64,000 nucleotides of DNA, taken from positions 16,819 through 80,818 of the forward strand of contig JACRBC010000120.1 in assembly GCA_016213245.1 (NCBI GenBank). The letters run 5' to 3'. Of the stretch, positions 19,589-29,688 are shown one piece after another. A model generated the notes under the pieces. The model ran no database searches, had not been told where the DNA came from, and saw only the letters and a list, made by a program, of their open reading frames with translations. Source of the stretch: Candidatus Solibacter usitatus (lineage in GTDB: Bacteria; Acidobacteriota; Terriglobia; Bryobacterales; Bryobacteraceae). Each line of letters opens with the position of its first letter. Position 1 is the stretch's first letter. A program made the position numbers and the translations under genes.

Positions 19589-20926
19589 ATGATGGCGCGC
19601 CCGTCTCAATTCGGCTCGGTGGCGTCCGCACTTGCGCGGCCCGTCACACAAAAGGCCATTACGCGCGTCGTTCTCGCCGGCTTCTCCCTCGTCATCCTCT
19701 CCATGCTCGCCGCCGGTCTGCTCGGCGTCCGCAGTATCAGCAATATCCGGGCCACCACAGGCGAGCTCCTGGAGGAACAGGTTCGCATCCAGGACCTGCT
19801 CGACGCCGTCCTCCGCGAGCAGCGCGCCATCAACGCCATCTTTGCCGGTTTCGCCCAGACGCCGGACAAGATCGACCGGGAACAACTCCTCAGCCAACTC
19901 GAAGCCTCTGACCGCGACATCGAAAAGATCGCCGCCGATGCCGCCGACGAACCCGCCCAGGCCTTGTGGCAGGATCTCTACAAAGCCGTCACCCATTTTT
20001 CCGTCGAAGCCCGCGGCATGCTCGACGCTCCGCGCGGCATCAGGCGGCCATTGCGCCAATTGATGAGCGCCCACCAAAACGTCTTGTCCCTGGTCGATAA
20101 GCTGGTCGAGGTTCAGGCGCGCCGCTCCGTCGAACTCAAGCAACAGTTGGAGGATATCTCCGGCCGCATGCTCCAGCAGACATCCATCCTGCTCGGCGCC
20201 AGTCTCCTGCTCGCGCTCCTTTGCGCCATCTATACCGTTCGCCTCGCCGTCAGACTCGTCCGCCAGCTCGAATGGCAAACCGCCGAATTGAGCCGCGTCT
20301 CCTGGAACCTGCTCGAAAAACAGGAGACCACCGCCCGCCGCTTCTCGCACGAGTTGCACGACGAGTTGGGTCAATCCCTCACCGCCGTCAAGGCCAATCT
20401 GGTCGCCCTCAGCGAACACGCCAACGGCGGCCGCCCGCAACTCGACGACTGCCTCCATCTTGTGGACGAGGCCATCGTCAACGTCCGTGAGCTTTCCCAG
20501 CTTCTTCGCCCCACCATCCTCGACGACTTCGGCCTGCCGGCCGGTCTCAAGTGGCTCTGCGACCGCTTCAAGCTCCGTACCGGTATCGACGTCGAATGCT
20601 CTTCCACCTTCGAGGGCCGTATCGCCGACGAGACCGAAACCCACCTCTTCCGCATCGCCCAGGAGGCCCTCACCAACGTCGCCCGCCACGCCAAGGCCAC
20701 CCACGTCTCGGTCCGCCTCCTGCGCCAGGACGGCCAGATCAACCTCCACATTTCGGACAACGGGCAGGGCGTACAGCCCGGAGCGCCGGCCGCCGACCAT
20801 GGCCTCGGACTGGTGGGCATGCGGGCGCGGGCTCGCAGCGCTGGTGGAGAATTGAAGGTGCAGACCGCGCCTGGCAAAGGCGTCGAAATCGCCGCCTCCT
20901 TCCCCATCAAGGAACGAGCGGACTGA
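19589..20926 (+). CDS. Sensor histidine kinase (HisKA_3/NarX-like)
   Basis: Two TM segments, RRFSHELHDELGQSLTAVKANL H-box, HATPase DNGQGV...GLGLVGMRARARSAGG. Confidence 0.92.
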   Translation: MMARPSQFGSVASALARPVTQKAITRVVLAGFSLVILSMLAAGLLGVRSISNIRATTGELLEEQVRIQDLLDAVLREQRAINAIFAGFAQTPDKIDREQLLSQLEASDRDIEKIAADAADEPAQALWQDLYKAVTHFSVEARGMLDAPRGIRRPLRQLMSAHQNVLSLVDKLVEVQARRSVELKQQLEDISGRMLQQTSILLGASLLLALLCAIYTVRLAVRLVRQLEWQTAELSRVSWNLLEKQETTARRFSHELHDELGQSLTAVKANLVALSEHANGGRPQLDDCLHLVDEAIVNVRELSQLLRPTILDDFGLPAGLKWLCDRFKLRTGIDVECSSTFEGRIADETETHLFRIAQEALTNVARHAKATHVSVRLLRQDGQINLHISDNGQGVQPGAPAADHGLGLVGMRARARSAGGELKVQTAPGKGVEIAASFPIKERAD

Positions 20927-20948
20927 CCGCTGACCGCGCCCCCTCTCT

Positions 20949-21590
20949 ATGAGCACAAGAAAGATCACCATCCTGCTGGCCGACGACCACAGCGTGGTCC
21001 GCCAGGGATTCCGCCGCATCCTGGAATCCCAACCGGACATGGAAATCGTCGGTGAGGCCGGTAACGGCCGAGAGGCCATCACCGAGGCCACCCGCCTCAC
21101 GCCCGACATCGTCGTCATGGACGTCGCCATGCCCGAACTGAACGGCATCGAGGCCACGCGCCGTCTGACTGAATCCTCCCCGCGCACCCGCGTCCTGGCC
21201 CTCTCCATGCATAAGGACGCCGTCTACGTCCGCGAGATCCTGCGCGCCGGCGCGCGCGGCTACCTCCTCAAGGACGCCATCGACGCCGACCTGCTGGCCG
21301 CCATCCGCTCCATTGCCAAAGGCGAAGCCTACCTCTCCCCAGCCATCGCCGACGCTGTGCTCACAGACTACCGCCAGCACGTCACCGACCCTATCGACCT
21401 GCTCACCTCGCGCGAACGTGAAGTGCTCCAGCACATCGCCGAAGGCAGAACCAACAAGGAAATCGCCACCATCCTCAAGCTCAGCGTCTACACCGTCGAC
21501 GCCCACCGCGGCCGCATCATGGAGAAACTCAACCTCCATTCCACCGGCGAACTCGTCCGCTTCGCCGTTCGCAAGGGCCTCATCGATTGA
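20949..21590 (+). CDS. NarL/FixJ-type response regulator
   Basis: ITILLADDHSVVRQGFRRIL, DIVVMDVAMPELNG, LTSREREVLQHIAEGRTNKEIA LuxR HTH. Confidence 0.96.
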   Translation: MSTRKITILLADDHSVVRQGFRRILESQPDMEIVGEAGNGREAITEATRLTPDIVVMDVAMPELNGIEATRRLTESSPRTRVLALSMHKDAVYVREILRAGARGYLLKDAIDADLLAAIRSIAKGEAYLSPAIADAVLTDYRQHVTDPIDLLTSREREVLQHIAEGRTNKEIATILKLSVYTVDAHRGRIMEKLNLHSTGELVRFAVRKGLID

Positions 21591-22339
21591 CCCCTGTGCC
21601 CGCCTCCGCTGCCTCCGCCAACCGCCAGTTCCTTCTCTGGACCCTCGCTCTTCTCCTCCTGGCCGGCTATGGCCTCCATGCCCTCTGGACCCGCGGCCTG
21701 CCCTGGGCCGCCGGCGCCGCCACCCGGCTTGTTCCCGCCGCCTGGGAGCGCGAGCTCGGCGAATCGATCGCCGCCTCCATCGCGCCCGGCGCCAAACCGT
21801 GCCTCGAGGATGCCGCCGAACGTCTCGCGCGCAGCCTTCCCGCACCGTCGCCCTATACGTTCCAGGTGCGCTGCGTCCCCTCCGCCGAAATCAACGCCCT
21901 GGCCGCCCCCGGAGGCGTCATCCTCGTCTACGAGGGGCTCCTCCAGGCCGCTGCCACCCGCGAGGAGATCCCCGCCGTTCTCGCACATGAGATGCAACAC
22001 GTCCTCCTCCGCCACTCCACCCGCGCCATCTTCCGCGCCTTCGCTCTCCAGGCCGTCATCAGCCTCCTCGCCGGCGACCCCACCGGGCTCGTCGCCCAGG
22101 TCGCCGGGGGCCTGGGCGTTCTGCACTACATGCGCGCCGACGAAGAGGAGGCGGACCGCGAGGGTGTCCTGCTCCTCAAGCGCGCCGGCTTCAATCCCCT
22201 CGCCATGTCCGCCCTGCTCGAGTCCCTCGACGCCGCCACCGCCGGCGGCGCCGGTGTCGTCCCTACATGGATCAGCTCCCACCCCGACATCAGGCAGCGC
22301 ATCGCCGCCACCCGCGCTCTGGCCCACACCCTCCGTTAG
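21587..22339 (+). CDS. M48 family metallopeptidase
   Basis: AVLAHEMQHVLLRHS (HExxH) and EEEADREGVLLLKRAGF. Confidence 0.85.
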   Translation: MTPVPASAASANRQFLLWTLALLLLAGYGLHALWTRGLPWAAGAATRLVPAAWERELGESIAASIAPGAKPCLEDAAERLARSLPAPSPYTFQVRCVPSAEINALAAPGGVILVYEGLLQAAATREEIPAVLAHEMQHVLLRHSTRAIFRAFALQAVISLLAGDPTGLVAQVAGGLGVLHYMRADEEEADREGVLLLKRAGFNPLAMSALLESLDAATAGGAGVVPTWISSHPDIRQRIAATRALAHTLR

Positions 22340-24402
22340 AAAGCGGCAGGAGCCGAAAGAGCCTCTCCCGCCTTGATCCGCACCTGCCCCGCGCTCACCC
22401 CCGCCGGCAGCCTGGCTTGCACCAGGTAGCGCGCCGGTACCCACGGCTGCAGCCCGGCGTAAGCCGGCTCGATCTCCACTTCGCCCTGTTCGGTCGTGAC
22501 CAGGACGCGCACTGGCAGCACCGTTCGATGATATGGCTCCTCCGCGCTCCCTCCCGCCCCCGACAGCGCCGGCGGATCCGTCATTCCCAGCCCCGTCGCG
22601 AAGATCTCCAATCCATCGCCCCCGCTGCGCCTCACCTCCACAATCTCCGGCTGCGCGGCCGCGTAGGCCAACACCAGCGGCCTGGACTCAGTCCCCCCGC
22701 GCCGCGCCGTGATCGTCCACTGATCCGCCTGCGCGTACGGGACTTGGATCACCACAAAGTCCTCGCCAATCTCAAACAGCGGCGCGGCCAGCCCGTTCAC
22801 CACCACCATCGTCCCCGCCATCTCTCTCGGCAGCGGCACCGCCTCGGCGGCGGCATACCTCGGAGCCAGGTTCCGGCCGCGCAGCCTGACCAGCCCCCCC
22901 GGCGCCGCCTGTGCCAGTTCTCCCGCATTCAGTGCCGGCAGCGTCGACTCCAGCATCTCCCCGCTGATCCGGGCCGGAATCTCCGCCACCCGGCCCACCT
23001 CCACCCTCGTCCATTCGGATTCGAACACCTGCTTGCCGTTGCTCTCGATCTGCGTCTTGTATTCGCCCGGCGCCAGGTCCACCCAGCCGAAGAAGCCGCT
23101 CGCATCCGTCTTCCGCAACTGCTCCCCGCCCTCCTGCCCCACCAGGCGAACCGTCACCCCGTCCGCCCACCACTTCTCGCCTCCGTCAACCTCCAACCGC
23201 CCCATCAGGTGGCCTTTCACCGGCCGGCTCTTCCAGGGCAGCTCCGGCACCGCCGCCGGCTCCCGGAAATACTCGCCGACCGTCCTGTAGAACTCGACGT
23301 TTGGCCGCTGCGCCGGATCCTCGCTACGCGTCGACGCGTAGCTGTAGAAGCACACCCCCAGCGGCGTGTTGCCCAAGCTCGACGGCCTCAATACCCGGTC
23401 CAATTGCGCCAGTGTCTGCGGCAGCGTGTTCAGGTAATTCCCCAGCCCGTTTACGTAGCCGCGGCCGTACTGCCTGTTCTTCTGGTATTCCGACCAGCGG
23501 TCCAGGTAGGTCGCATACTTCGTCTCGACGAAGTAGTTCATCGGCATTGAGATGTCGAGGATGCCCTCCTCCAGCCACCCGCGCCAGTCCTGGAAGACGT
23601 ACCCGTAGGCGTCCTTGCTCCGGTATTCGGCATCCGTCAGCGGACCGTTGCCCCATGTGATTGTCGCCGCGCTCACCTTCACGCTGGGCCTGAGTTGCTG
23701 CACCCGCAGATACAATTGCCGGACCAGCGCCGTCACTTGATCCCGCCGCCATTGGTTCCACGCCCCGTCGGCCCGCGACGGCACTCCTACCCGGTTGTTC
23801 TGTCTGGAATACCGCTCGATCGACGCGCGGTTGTAGCCGTAGTCGGCATCTTCGGGGTAGCGGACATAGTCCAGATGCACCCCGTCTATGTTGTAGCGCT
23901 TCACCGGCTCCAAGAACACATCAATCAGGTACGGCAAAACGCCCGGATGGCCCGGGTCCAGTCCCAACGTCTCCACCCCAGCCGAACTGACGTTCAGCCA
24001 GCGCTCCCCGCCCTCTGCCGGCGGCCCATGCAAGTAGTACACATGCCCCGGATTCAGCGGCGCCGCCCCGCTCCTCCACATCGGGTACACCACAAACCAG
24101 GCGTGCACTTCGATGCCCTGGGCGTGCGCCTTTTGGATGAGGTACTCCAGTGGGTCGAAGGCCACCGGCACGGCGGTGTCTTCCGCAAAGCCCTCCAGCG
24201 ACTGCCGGTAGTAGCTGTTCGACCGCACCCGCGCTTCCATGAAAATCGCGTTCGCCTTGGCCAGAATCGCGTTCTCAACCAGTTGGTCCACCTGCGCCGG
24301 CGTCTTGTAGCCCTCGTGGAAGGCATCGGCCCAGAAGGCCCTGTACTGCTGCCCCCACAATCCACACGACATCAGCAATAGCGCGAAAACCAACCTCGGC
24401 AT
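22336..24402 (-). CDS. GHL10/DUF187 family glycoside hydrolase-like protein with C-terminal IPT-like region
   Basis: QYRAFWADAFHEGYKTPAQVDQLV, NIDGVHLDYVRYPEDADYGYN, LGVCFYSYASTR. Confidence 0.85.
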   Translation of the reverse strand: MPRLVFALLLMSCGLWGQQYRAFWADAFHEGYKTPAQVDQLVENAILAKANAIFMEARVRSNSYYRQSLEGFAEDTAVPVAFDPLEYLIQKAHAQGIEVHAWFVVYPMWRSGAAPLNPGHVYYLHGPPAEGGERWLNVSSAGVETLGLDPGHPGVLPYLIDVFLEPVKRYNIDGVHLDYVRYPEDADYGYNRASIERYSRQNNRVGVPSRADGAWNQWRRDQVTALVRQLYLRVQQLRPSVKVSAATITWGNGPLTDAEYRSKDAYGYVFQDWRGWLEEGILDISMPMNYFVETKYATYLDRWSEYQKNRQYGRGYVNGLGNYLNTLPQTLAQLDRVLRPSSLGNTPLGVCFYSYASTRSEDPAQRPNVEFYRTVGEYFREPAAVPELPWKSRPVKGHLMGRLEVDGGEKWWADGVTVRLVGQEGGEQLRKTDASGFFGWVDLAPGEYKTQIESNGKQVFESEWTRVEVGRVAEIPARISGEMLESTLPALNAGELAQAAPGGLVRLRGRNLAPRYAAAEAVPLPREMAGTMVVVNGLAAPLFEIGEDFVVIQVPYAQADQWTITARRGGTESRPLVLAYAAAQPEIVEVRRSGGDGLEIFATGLGMTDPPALSGAGGSAEEPYHRTVLPVRVLVTTEQGEVEIEPAYAGLQPWVPARYLVQARLPAGVSAGQVRIKAGEALSAPAAF

Positions 24403-24428
24403 AGCTCTGTGCGATATTATCTCCTCTG

Positions 24429-25313
24429 GTGCCCCCCGCTGTCCCACCCCGACCGCCTGAAGTCCCGGCCGGCCCGCGCGTCTCCATCGTCGTCGTGACG
24501 CACAACTGCGAATCCGCCCTCCGCCGCTCGATTGCCGCTTTGGAAGCGTCCACCGGTAGGGAGCGATTCGAGATCCTCACCGTCGACGCCGGCAGCACCG
24601 ATGGCTGCCCCCGCATCGACGCCGAATTCCCCTCCGTCACCGTTCTCCGCCTCCCCCGCAACTTCGGAAAGACGCGCGCCCGCAACATCGGCATGCGCAC
24701 CGCCCAGGCCGACCTGATCCTCTTCCTTGACCCCAACGTCGAGGTCCGCCCGGGCGCCGTACATGCCCTCGCGTCCGCCCTGGAGTCCCGCGAAGAGTTG
24801 ACCGCCGCCGGCCCCGTCCTCGAAGACCCGTCCGGCGCCCCGATCCAGACGGCATTCTGTCTGCCCACCCCATCCGAATTGGCCGAAGCCTCCCTCGGCG
24901 CCGCCCCGTTACCCCGCGCCGCGGCCCCCGACGGAATCGCCGAAGCTATTGATGAAACGGCATTTATGGTTCGCAGAAACTTCGTCGCCGGCATGAATTA
25001 CCTGGACGAAAAGCGCTTCTCCGAACACTGGAGCCTGCTCGAAGTCTGCTGGCAGATCCGCAACGCCGGCAAGAAGATCCTGGTGGTTTCCACCGGCCAC
25101 GCTGTCCTCCATCCTGACGCCCCGGCGCCCAGCGATGAGACCCTCTACGCCGCCGACCGGGTCTCCGGCGCCGCCGCCTACATTTCTAAACACCTCGGCT
25201 TTGGCGCTGGTATCTCATTCAGGCTAAAGTGTTTGTTCTCCGCCATGGTCTCTCTCCGGCTGCGGCTGGCCCTCTCCATCCTTACCGCTAGCCGCCTGGA
25301 CCCCACTCAGTGA
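24429..25313 (+). CDS. Family 2 glycosyltransferase
   Basis: VSIVVVTHNCESALRRSIAALEAS, ILTVDAGSTDG, GKTRARNIGMRTAQADLILFLDPNVE; GTG start. Confidence 0.88.
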   Translation: MPPAVPPRPPEVPAGPRVSIVVVTHNCESALRRSIAALEASTGRERFEILTVDAGSTDGCPRIDAEFPSVTVLRLPRNFGKTRARNIGMRTAQADLILFLDPNVEVRPGAVHALASALESREELTAAGPVLEDPSGAPIQTAFCLPTPSELAEASLGAAPLPRAAAPDGIAEAIDETAFMVRRNFVAGMNYLDEKRFSEHWSLLEVCWQIRNAGKKILVVSTGHAVLHPDAPAPSDETLYAADRVSGAAAYISKHLGFGAGISFRLKCLFSAMVSLRLRLALSILTASRLDPTQ

Positions 25314-25382
25314 TTTCCCCTATTTCGCCTCGCCCCTAAAGCCGAGACCCGCCCCCGCCGATATTGGCTCAAGGGTAAACCT

Positions 25383-25883
25383 ATGATTGCCATGCTGTGG
25401 ATTCTCCTCCCGCTCTTCGTGGCCGCCGGCAGCGCGCTACTGAGCTTCTATATCATGCAGGCCAAACTCGAAGTGGCCGTCTCCAAGGAGCGTGAAGGCC
25501 TGGCTGAGGCGCACGCCGTCATTCGCAACCAGGAAAAGCTGATCGAGGAGAAGGTCAAGACCGCCGAAGAGTCCACCATGCGCCGCGCCTTCGACCAGTT
25601 CCTGGCCGACTTTCGCGTCGAAGAGCGCCACTATATGCGCGAGAACAAGTCGATGTTCGTCAACCGCAAAGCCCTGGTCCTGCAGGAGCGCCTCTTCTTC
25701 CGCAACATCCCTCTCTCCAATTGGGTGGAGCACGAGATGGTGGTCGAGGAGGGCAGCGACGTCAAGTCCCTGGCCAAGTCCAGCTCCATCTTCAGCACCC
25801 GCTCGCTTTCCGGCGAGGATCGCTTGCAGAACTCCCGCCTGCTCCGGTCGCGGGAAACGGCGCAGGAAGCCCGCACCGCCTGA
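25383..25883 (+). CDS. Membrane-anchored coiled-coil protein of unknown function
   Basis: N-terminal TM helix then charged helical region. Confidence 0.65.
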   Translation: MIAMLWILLPLFVAAGSALLSFYIMQAKLEVAVSKEREGLAEAHAVIRNQEKLIEEKVKTAEESTMRRAFDQFLADFRVEERHYMRENKSMFVNRKALVLQERLFFRNIPLSNWVEHEMVVEEGSDVKSLAKSSSIFSTRSLSGEDRLQNSRLLRSRETAQEARTA

Positions 25884-25941
25884 ACGAATTCACTCAGCGT
25901 CTGTAATCCCTGCACCCCGGTTCGCCGTCTTCCGGAGTAGG

Positions 25942-26535
25942 ATGGCTTCGATGGCCGATCAGTTGGTCGCCACTTCCGGAGCGGCGGCGCCCCTCACGGA
26001 CTTCTCCGCCTGGATGATCTCCGAGCAGCGGCGCGTGTTCCTTCTCTGCCAGCGCATGCTCGGCGAGGCGGACGAGGCGGATTCGGCCACGCAGGACGTG
26101 TTCTTCAAGGCCTACCGGGCGCTCCAGAAGCAGGAGAGCCAGCCCGAGGAGCCGGCCAGGTGGCTGACGCGCATCGCCGTCAACACCTGCCTGGACCGGC
26201 TGCGCTCCCGGCGCTGGCAGTTTTGGCGCCGCCGGCCGAACCAGCAGGACGAAGAGACCATCCTCTCCATGGCGCCGGCCACCTCGCCGGACGCCGCCGA
26301 CCAGCTTTTCGCCCGGCAAATCGCGGAACGGCTGGCGACGGCCCTGAAACGGCTGTCGGACCGGCAACGCGCCGTCTTCACGCTTCGCCACAATGAAGAC
26401 CGCAGCCTGGAGGAGATCGCCCAGTTGCTCGGCCTGGATGTCGGCACGGTGAAGGCTCACATGGCCCGCGCTGTAGCCAAGTTGAGAGAGGATCTGGAAG
26501 ATCTGTACGCATTGCGTCAGGGAGGTAGCCGATGA
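25942..26535 (+). CDS. ECF RNA polymerase sigma factor
   Basis: Sigma70 r2 (DSATQDVFFKAYRAL) and r4 (LSDRQRAVFTLRHNEDRSLEEIAQLLGLDVGTVKAHMARAVAKLR). Confidence 0.94.
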   Translation: MASMADQLVATSGAAAPLTDFSAWMISEQRRVFLLCQRMLGEADEADSATQDVFFKAYRALQKQESQPEEPARWLTRIAVNTCLDRLRSRRWQFWRRRPNQQDEETILSMAPATSPDAADQLFARQIAERLATALKRLSDRQRAVFTLRHNEDRSLEEIAQLLGLDVGTVKAHMARAVAKLREDLEDLYALRQGGSR

Positions 26536-27005
26536 ACATGGAAACCCGACACTGGAACGACGACGACCTTTTGGACCGTGTTTACGGCCTCGACCCTGCC
26601 CCCGGCCTCTGCCTCGCCCACCTCGACGCGTGCCCGGATTGCTCGGCCCGCTGGCAGGCCCTCGAACTCCGCCGCTCCGCCGTGACGGCGTCACAGCCCC
26701 TCACCCCGGCGGCCGAACAGCGCCTCCGCAACCAGCGCGTGGCCGTTTTCAACCGCGTCGAACGGCCCCGCCTCGCCTGGATCTGGCGGGCTGTGCCGGC
26801 GGGCGCCGCCGCCTTCCTGTTTTTCATCGGAATCGCCCTCCACCGGCCCGCGCCGCAGCCGCCGGCCACCCAGGTGGCCTCTGTCACCCTCACCGACGAG
26901 CAGTTGTTCGCCGAAATCGCCTCGGTGGTGAATCAGGACGCTCCCCGCGCCGCCGATCCCATCCGCGGCCTGTTCGCGGAAAACTCCTCCAAGGAGGCAC
27001 AATAA
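26532..27005 (+). CDS. Anti-sigma-factor-like protein (zinc-finger-like N terminus, one TM helix)
   Basis: Overlaps sigma gene by 4 nt; CLAHLDACPDCSARWQAL motif; TM segment AGAAAFLFFIGIAL. Confidence 0.75.
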   Translation: MNMETRHWNDDDLLDRVYGLDPAPGLCLAHLDACPDCSARWQALELRRSAVTASQPLTPAAEQRLRNQRVAVFNRVERPRLAWIWRAVPAGAAAFLFFIGIALHRPAPQPPATQVASVTLTDEQLFAEIASVVNQDAPRAADPIRGLFAENSSKEAQ

Positions 27006-27008
27006 TCC

Positions 27009-27488
27009 ATGTCGAAACTGGCCCTCATCTTGCTTTTCCTGGGTCTGCCCGTGCTGGCCCAGCCGCCCCGTGGGTTCTTCCCCTGGTGGGACTCCCCTCT
27101 TGCCAGAGACCTCAACCTGAGCGAAGACCAGTCCCGCCAGATCAGGAACATCGTCAAGGAGTACCGCACCCGCCTCATCGACCTGCGAGCCGGCGTCGAA
27201 AAGGCCGAAACCGAGCTCGAGGATCAGTACGGCGAGGACCTCTTCGACCAGCGCCGCGCCACGGAGTCCATTGAGCGCCTGGTCACCGCCCGAGGAGAAC
27301 TCACGCGCGCCCTCTCGCTCATGAGCCTCCGTTTGCGCGGGGTGCTGACCACCGAGCAGTACCGTGAACTTCAGAAGCGGCGTCCCAACATGAGACCCGG
27401 GCAGGGCATGCGCCAGATGCAGCAGCGCCGCCAGGGCCAGCAGCCCCCTCCCGGCGAACAGCCCCCGCCGCCGCACCGGGAGAGGTAG
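27009..27488 (+). CDS. Spy/CpxP-like periplasmic protein
   Basis: Signal peptide; LNLSEDQSRQIRNIVKEYRTRLIDLRAGVEKAE; LRGVLTTEQYRELQ. Confidence 0.75.
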   Translation: MSKLALILLFLGLPVLAQPPRGFFPWWDSPLARDLNLSEDQSRQIRNIVKEYRTRLIDLRAGVEKAETELEDQYGEDLFDQRRATESIERLVTARGELTRALSLMSLRLRGVLTTEQYRELQKRRPNMRPGQGMRQMQQRRQGQQPPPGEQPPPPHRER

Positions 27489-27499
27489 TCCCCGGCTCT

Positions 27500-29623
27500 T
27501 TACTGCCCGGCAGCCTTGATCCAGATGTCCTTCGGGTGGGTGCAGACAGCCTCGCCGCCCGGCGGCTTGGCGCAGACCACCACCACTGACGGCATCGTGG
27601 GAAAGTCCTCAGGCACGATGATGCTCACCTGGTCCACTCCCACCTGGTCGATGGTGCGCGGCACCGCGTCCAGATAGCGGTCGTGGATCTTCACCATCAC
27701 CGGTTGCTGCGCCAGCCGGATCCCGGTCACATAGATGTCCAGTTGCTTGCCGGCCTCCACCGGTCGATCCAGGACGTTCGGCTCGCCGTTCTCATTCCAA
27801 ACCGCCAGCGTCCCAGGCGATACCGGCACAATGTCGATCCAAACGCCTTGCGAGACTTTGTCCAGCGTCGTCGCGATGACCGCCGCGCCGCCCATCAGCG
27901 CGTCCATCGGCACCTCCGCCGTCATCTCCTGCGGACCCGCCAGCACTACTCGTGCCGCCTTCCCGCCCACGGTCACCGTCGTTCGCTCCTCGAAGTTCGA
28001 GCCCAGCAGCGTGATCAGCGAGCCCGGCGCGGCCGGCATCCCCCAGCGCGTGGCGGCGCTCACCACCTCCCGAATCACCGGCATTGGAATCGGCGGCGGC
28101 AAGGGCAGGGTCACGTCCAGCGTCACCGGCACCACCACTTCGTTCAGCATGCCCGTCGGCGAGCTCAGCAATTGGAAGATGATGTCGGCTTCGTACCTCC
28201 CCGGGGCAAGATTTTTCGGCAGCACATCGTATCGCAACGTCGCCTTGTCGACACCCTTCCCGGGGAAGATCGTCAGCCAGCCGGTCTGGCTGCGATACCG
28301 CACCGTCGCCTGCCACTCCAGCACGCTGCCGCCGTCGTTGTGCACCAGGATATTGCCGATCTGCGCCCCGCTGCCTGAAGCCGCCGTGAACGCGGTGGAG
28401 CCCGTCGGCGTGATCTTCAGCTTGGGAAAGTACGGCGCGTTGCAGTCGCCATGGTAGCCGCAGTCGGTCTGCACCGCCGTCAGCCGGTAGCGCGGGATCG
28501 CCCCGCCCACCGGCACCGTGCCGCTGACGTCGGAAATCGGCGCCAGGCTGACCGTCTGCTTCACCACCGATACCGCGTTGGGCAAGCCGGACGGCAGGAA
28601 GATCCACGCCGGGATCTGCGCGTTTTCGATCATGGCCGTGTTCGAGTCCAGCACCTCGTACACCAGGTAGGGACCCGCCGGCGAGTACTCGGCTTCGCCC
28701 ACCCCGAACAGCGTCTGCGGCCCGTATCCCGGAACGAAATAGGGAAATCCGCCACTGCCGTCTGCTGCAGCTCCAGGCACTCTGGTCAGCAGCAGCGACT
28801 GGCCTAGCACCGGATTGTACAGTCCGCCCGTCGGATTCCCGCCGAAGCTCAGCCCCATGGTCGGCTGGAGCGCCGAAGAGCCGGCAATCGCATCCGGGCC
28901 AAAAACGTGGGAATCCCTCGGCACGCCGCTGAACTTGATCATGATTCGCAGGCCCGTTTGCAGCGCCACCGTGATGTTGGTCCCCCTCGGCACGAAGGCC
29001 GCGCCCCAGGATTCGGTCACGCGCGTGGTCACCGAGGGCGCCTGGCTGCCGATCATGTTGCTGAAGTCCAGAAACGTCGGCCGCACCGGACCCGGCCCGC
29101 TCACCGCGGTCGCCGTGCTGGTTGCCTGCATCGTCGGCTGCGCTACCGCCACCGTTACCACCGGCGACGGCACCAGGAACTGCTCGTTGCCGTAAAATTG
29201 CAGGGCCGCCGTCGTCGTCCCGCCCGCTTCCGCCCGCACTCCGCTGAGCTTCAATTTGAAGGTGCCCTGCGGCGACAGGTTGAAGTCGATCCCCTCCATT
29301 ACCACGTAGTTCTCCAGCGGCCGGATGTTCACCGGCAGCGGCAAGTAGATCCCGAATGTGTCCACCGAGAGGGTGATCCCCAGCAGGTTGCCGTCCTGTG
29401 TGTAGTTGGCCAGCTTCCTGCTCATCGTGAATTGCAGCGTGCCGGTAATTCGATTCAGCGGCACGCCGCCGGCGCAATTCAGCATCACTTCGCCCACCGG
29501 TTCAGCCAATCCCTCCGAACTCACCTGCAGCGGAACGGCCGTCAAAATACACTGCATGGTGCCCCAGGCGGGCGCCGCCAGAACCAGGAGCGCGGCCAGA
29601 ACCCACACGATTCGCCAGTTCAT
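27500..29623 (-). CDS. Secreted IPT/TIG-domain protein
   Basis: Signal peptide; 'GSLITLLGSNFEERTTVTVGGKAARVVLAGPQEMTAEVP' IPT/TIG motif. Confidence 0.72.
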   Translation of the reverse strand: MNWRIVWVLAALLVLAAPAWGTMQCILTAVPLQVSSEGLAEPVGEVMLNCAGGVPLNRITGTLQFTMSRKLANYTQDGNLLGITLSVDTFGIYLPLPVNIRPLENYVVMEGIDFNLSPQGTFKLKLSGVRAEAGGTTTAALQFYGNEQFLVPSPVVTVAVAQPTMQATSTATAVSGPGPVRPTFLDFSNMIGSQAPSVTTRVTESWGAAFVPRGTNITVALQTGLRIMIKFSGVPRDSHVFGPDAIAGSSALQPTMGLSFGGNPTGGLYNPVLGQSLLLTRVPGAAADGSGGFPYFVPGYGPQTLFGVGEAEYSPAGPYLVYEVLDSNTAMIENAQIPAWIFLPSGLPNAVSVVKQTVSLAPISDVSGTVPVGGAIPRYRLTAVQTDCGYHGDCNAPYFPKLKITPTGSTAFTAASGSGAQIGNILVHNDGGSVLEWQATVRYRSQTGWLTIFPGKGVDKATLRYDVLPKNLAPGRYEADIIFQLLSSPTGMLNEVVVPVTLDVTLPLPPPIPMPVIREVVSAATRWGMPAAPGSLITLLGSNFEERTTVTVGGKAARVVLAGPQEMTAEVPMDALMGGAAVIATTLDKVSQGVWIDIVPVSPGTLAVWNENGEPNVLDRPVEAGKQLDIYVTGIRLAQQPVMVKIHDRYLDAVPRTIDQVGVDQVSIIVPEDFPTMPSVVVVCAKPPGGEAVCTHPKDIWIKAAGQ

Positions 29624-29688
29624 CGCTGTCTTCCTCTCGCACCTCTAGACTACAACCCCTTACAATACGGTTTCACACGAGGAGATTC

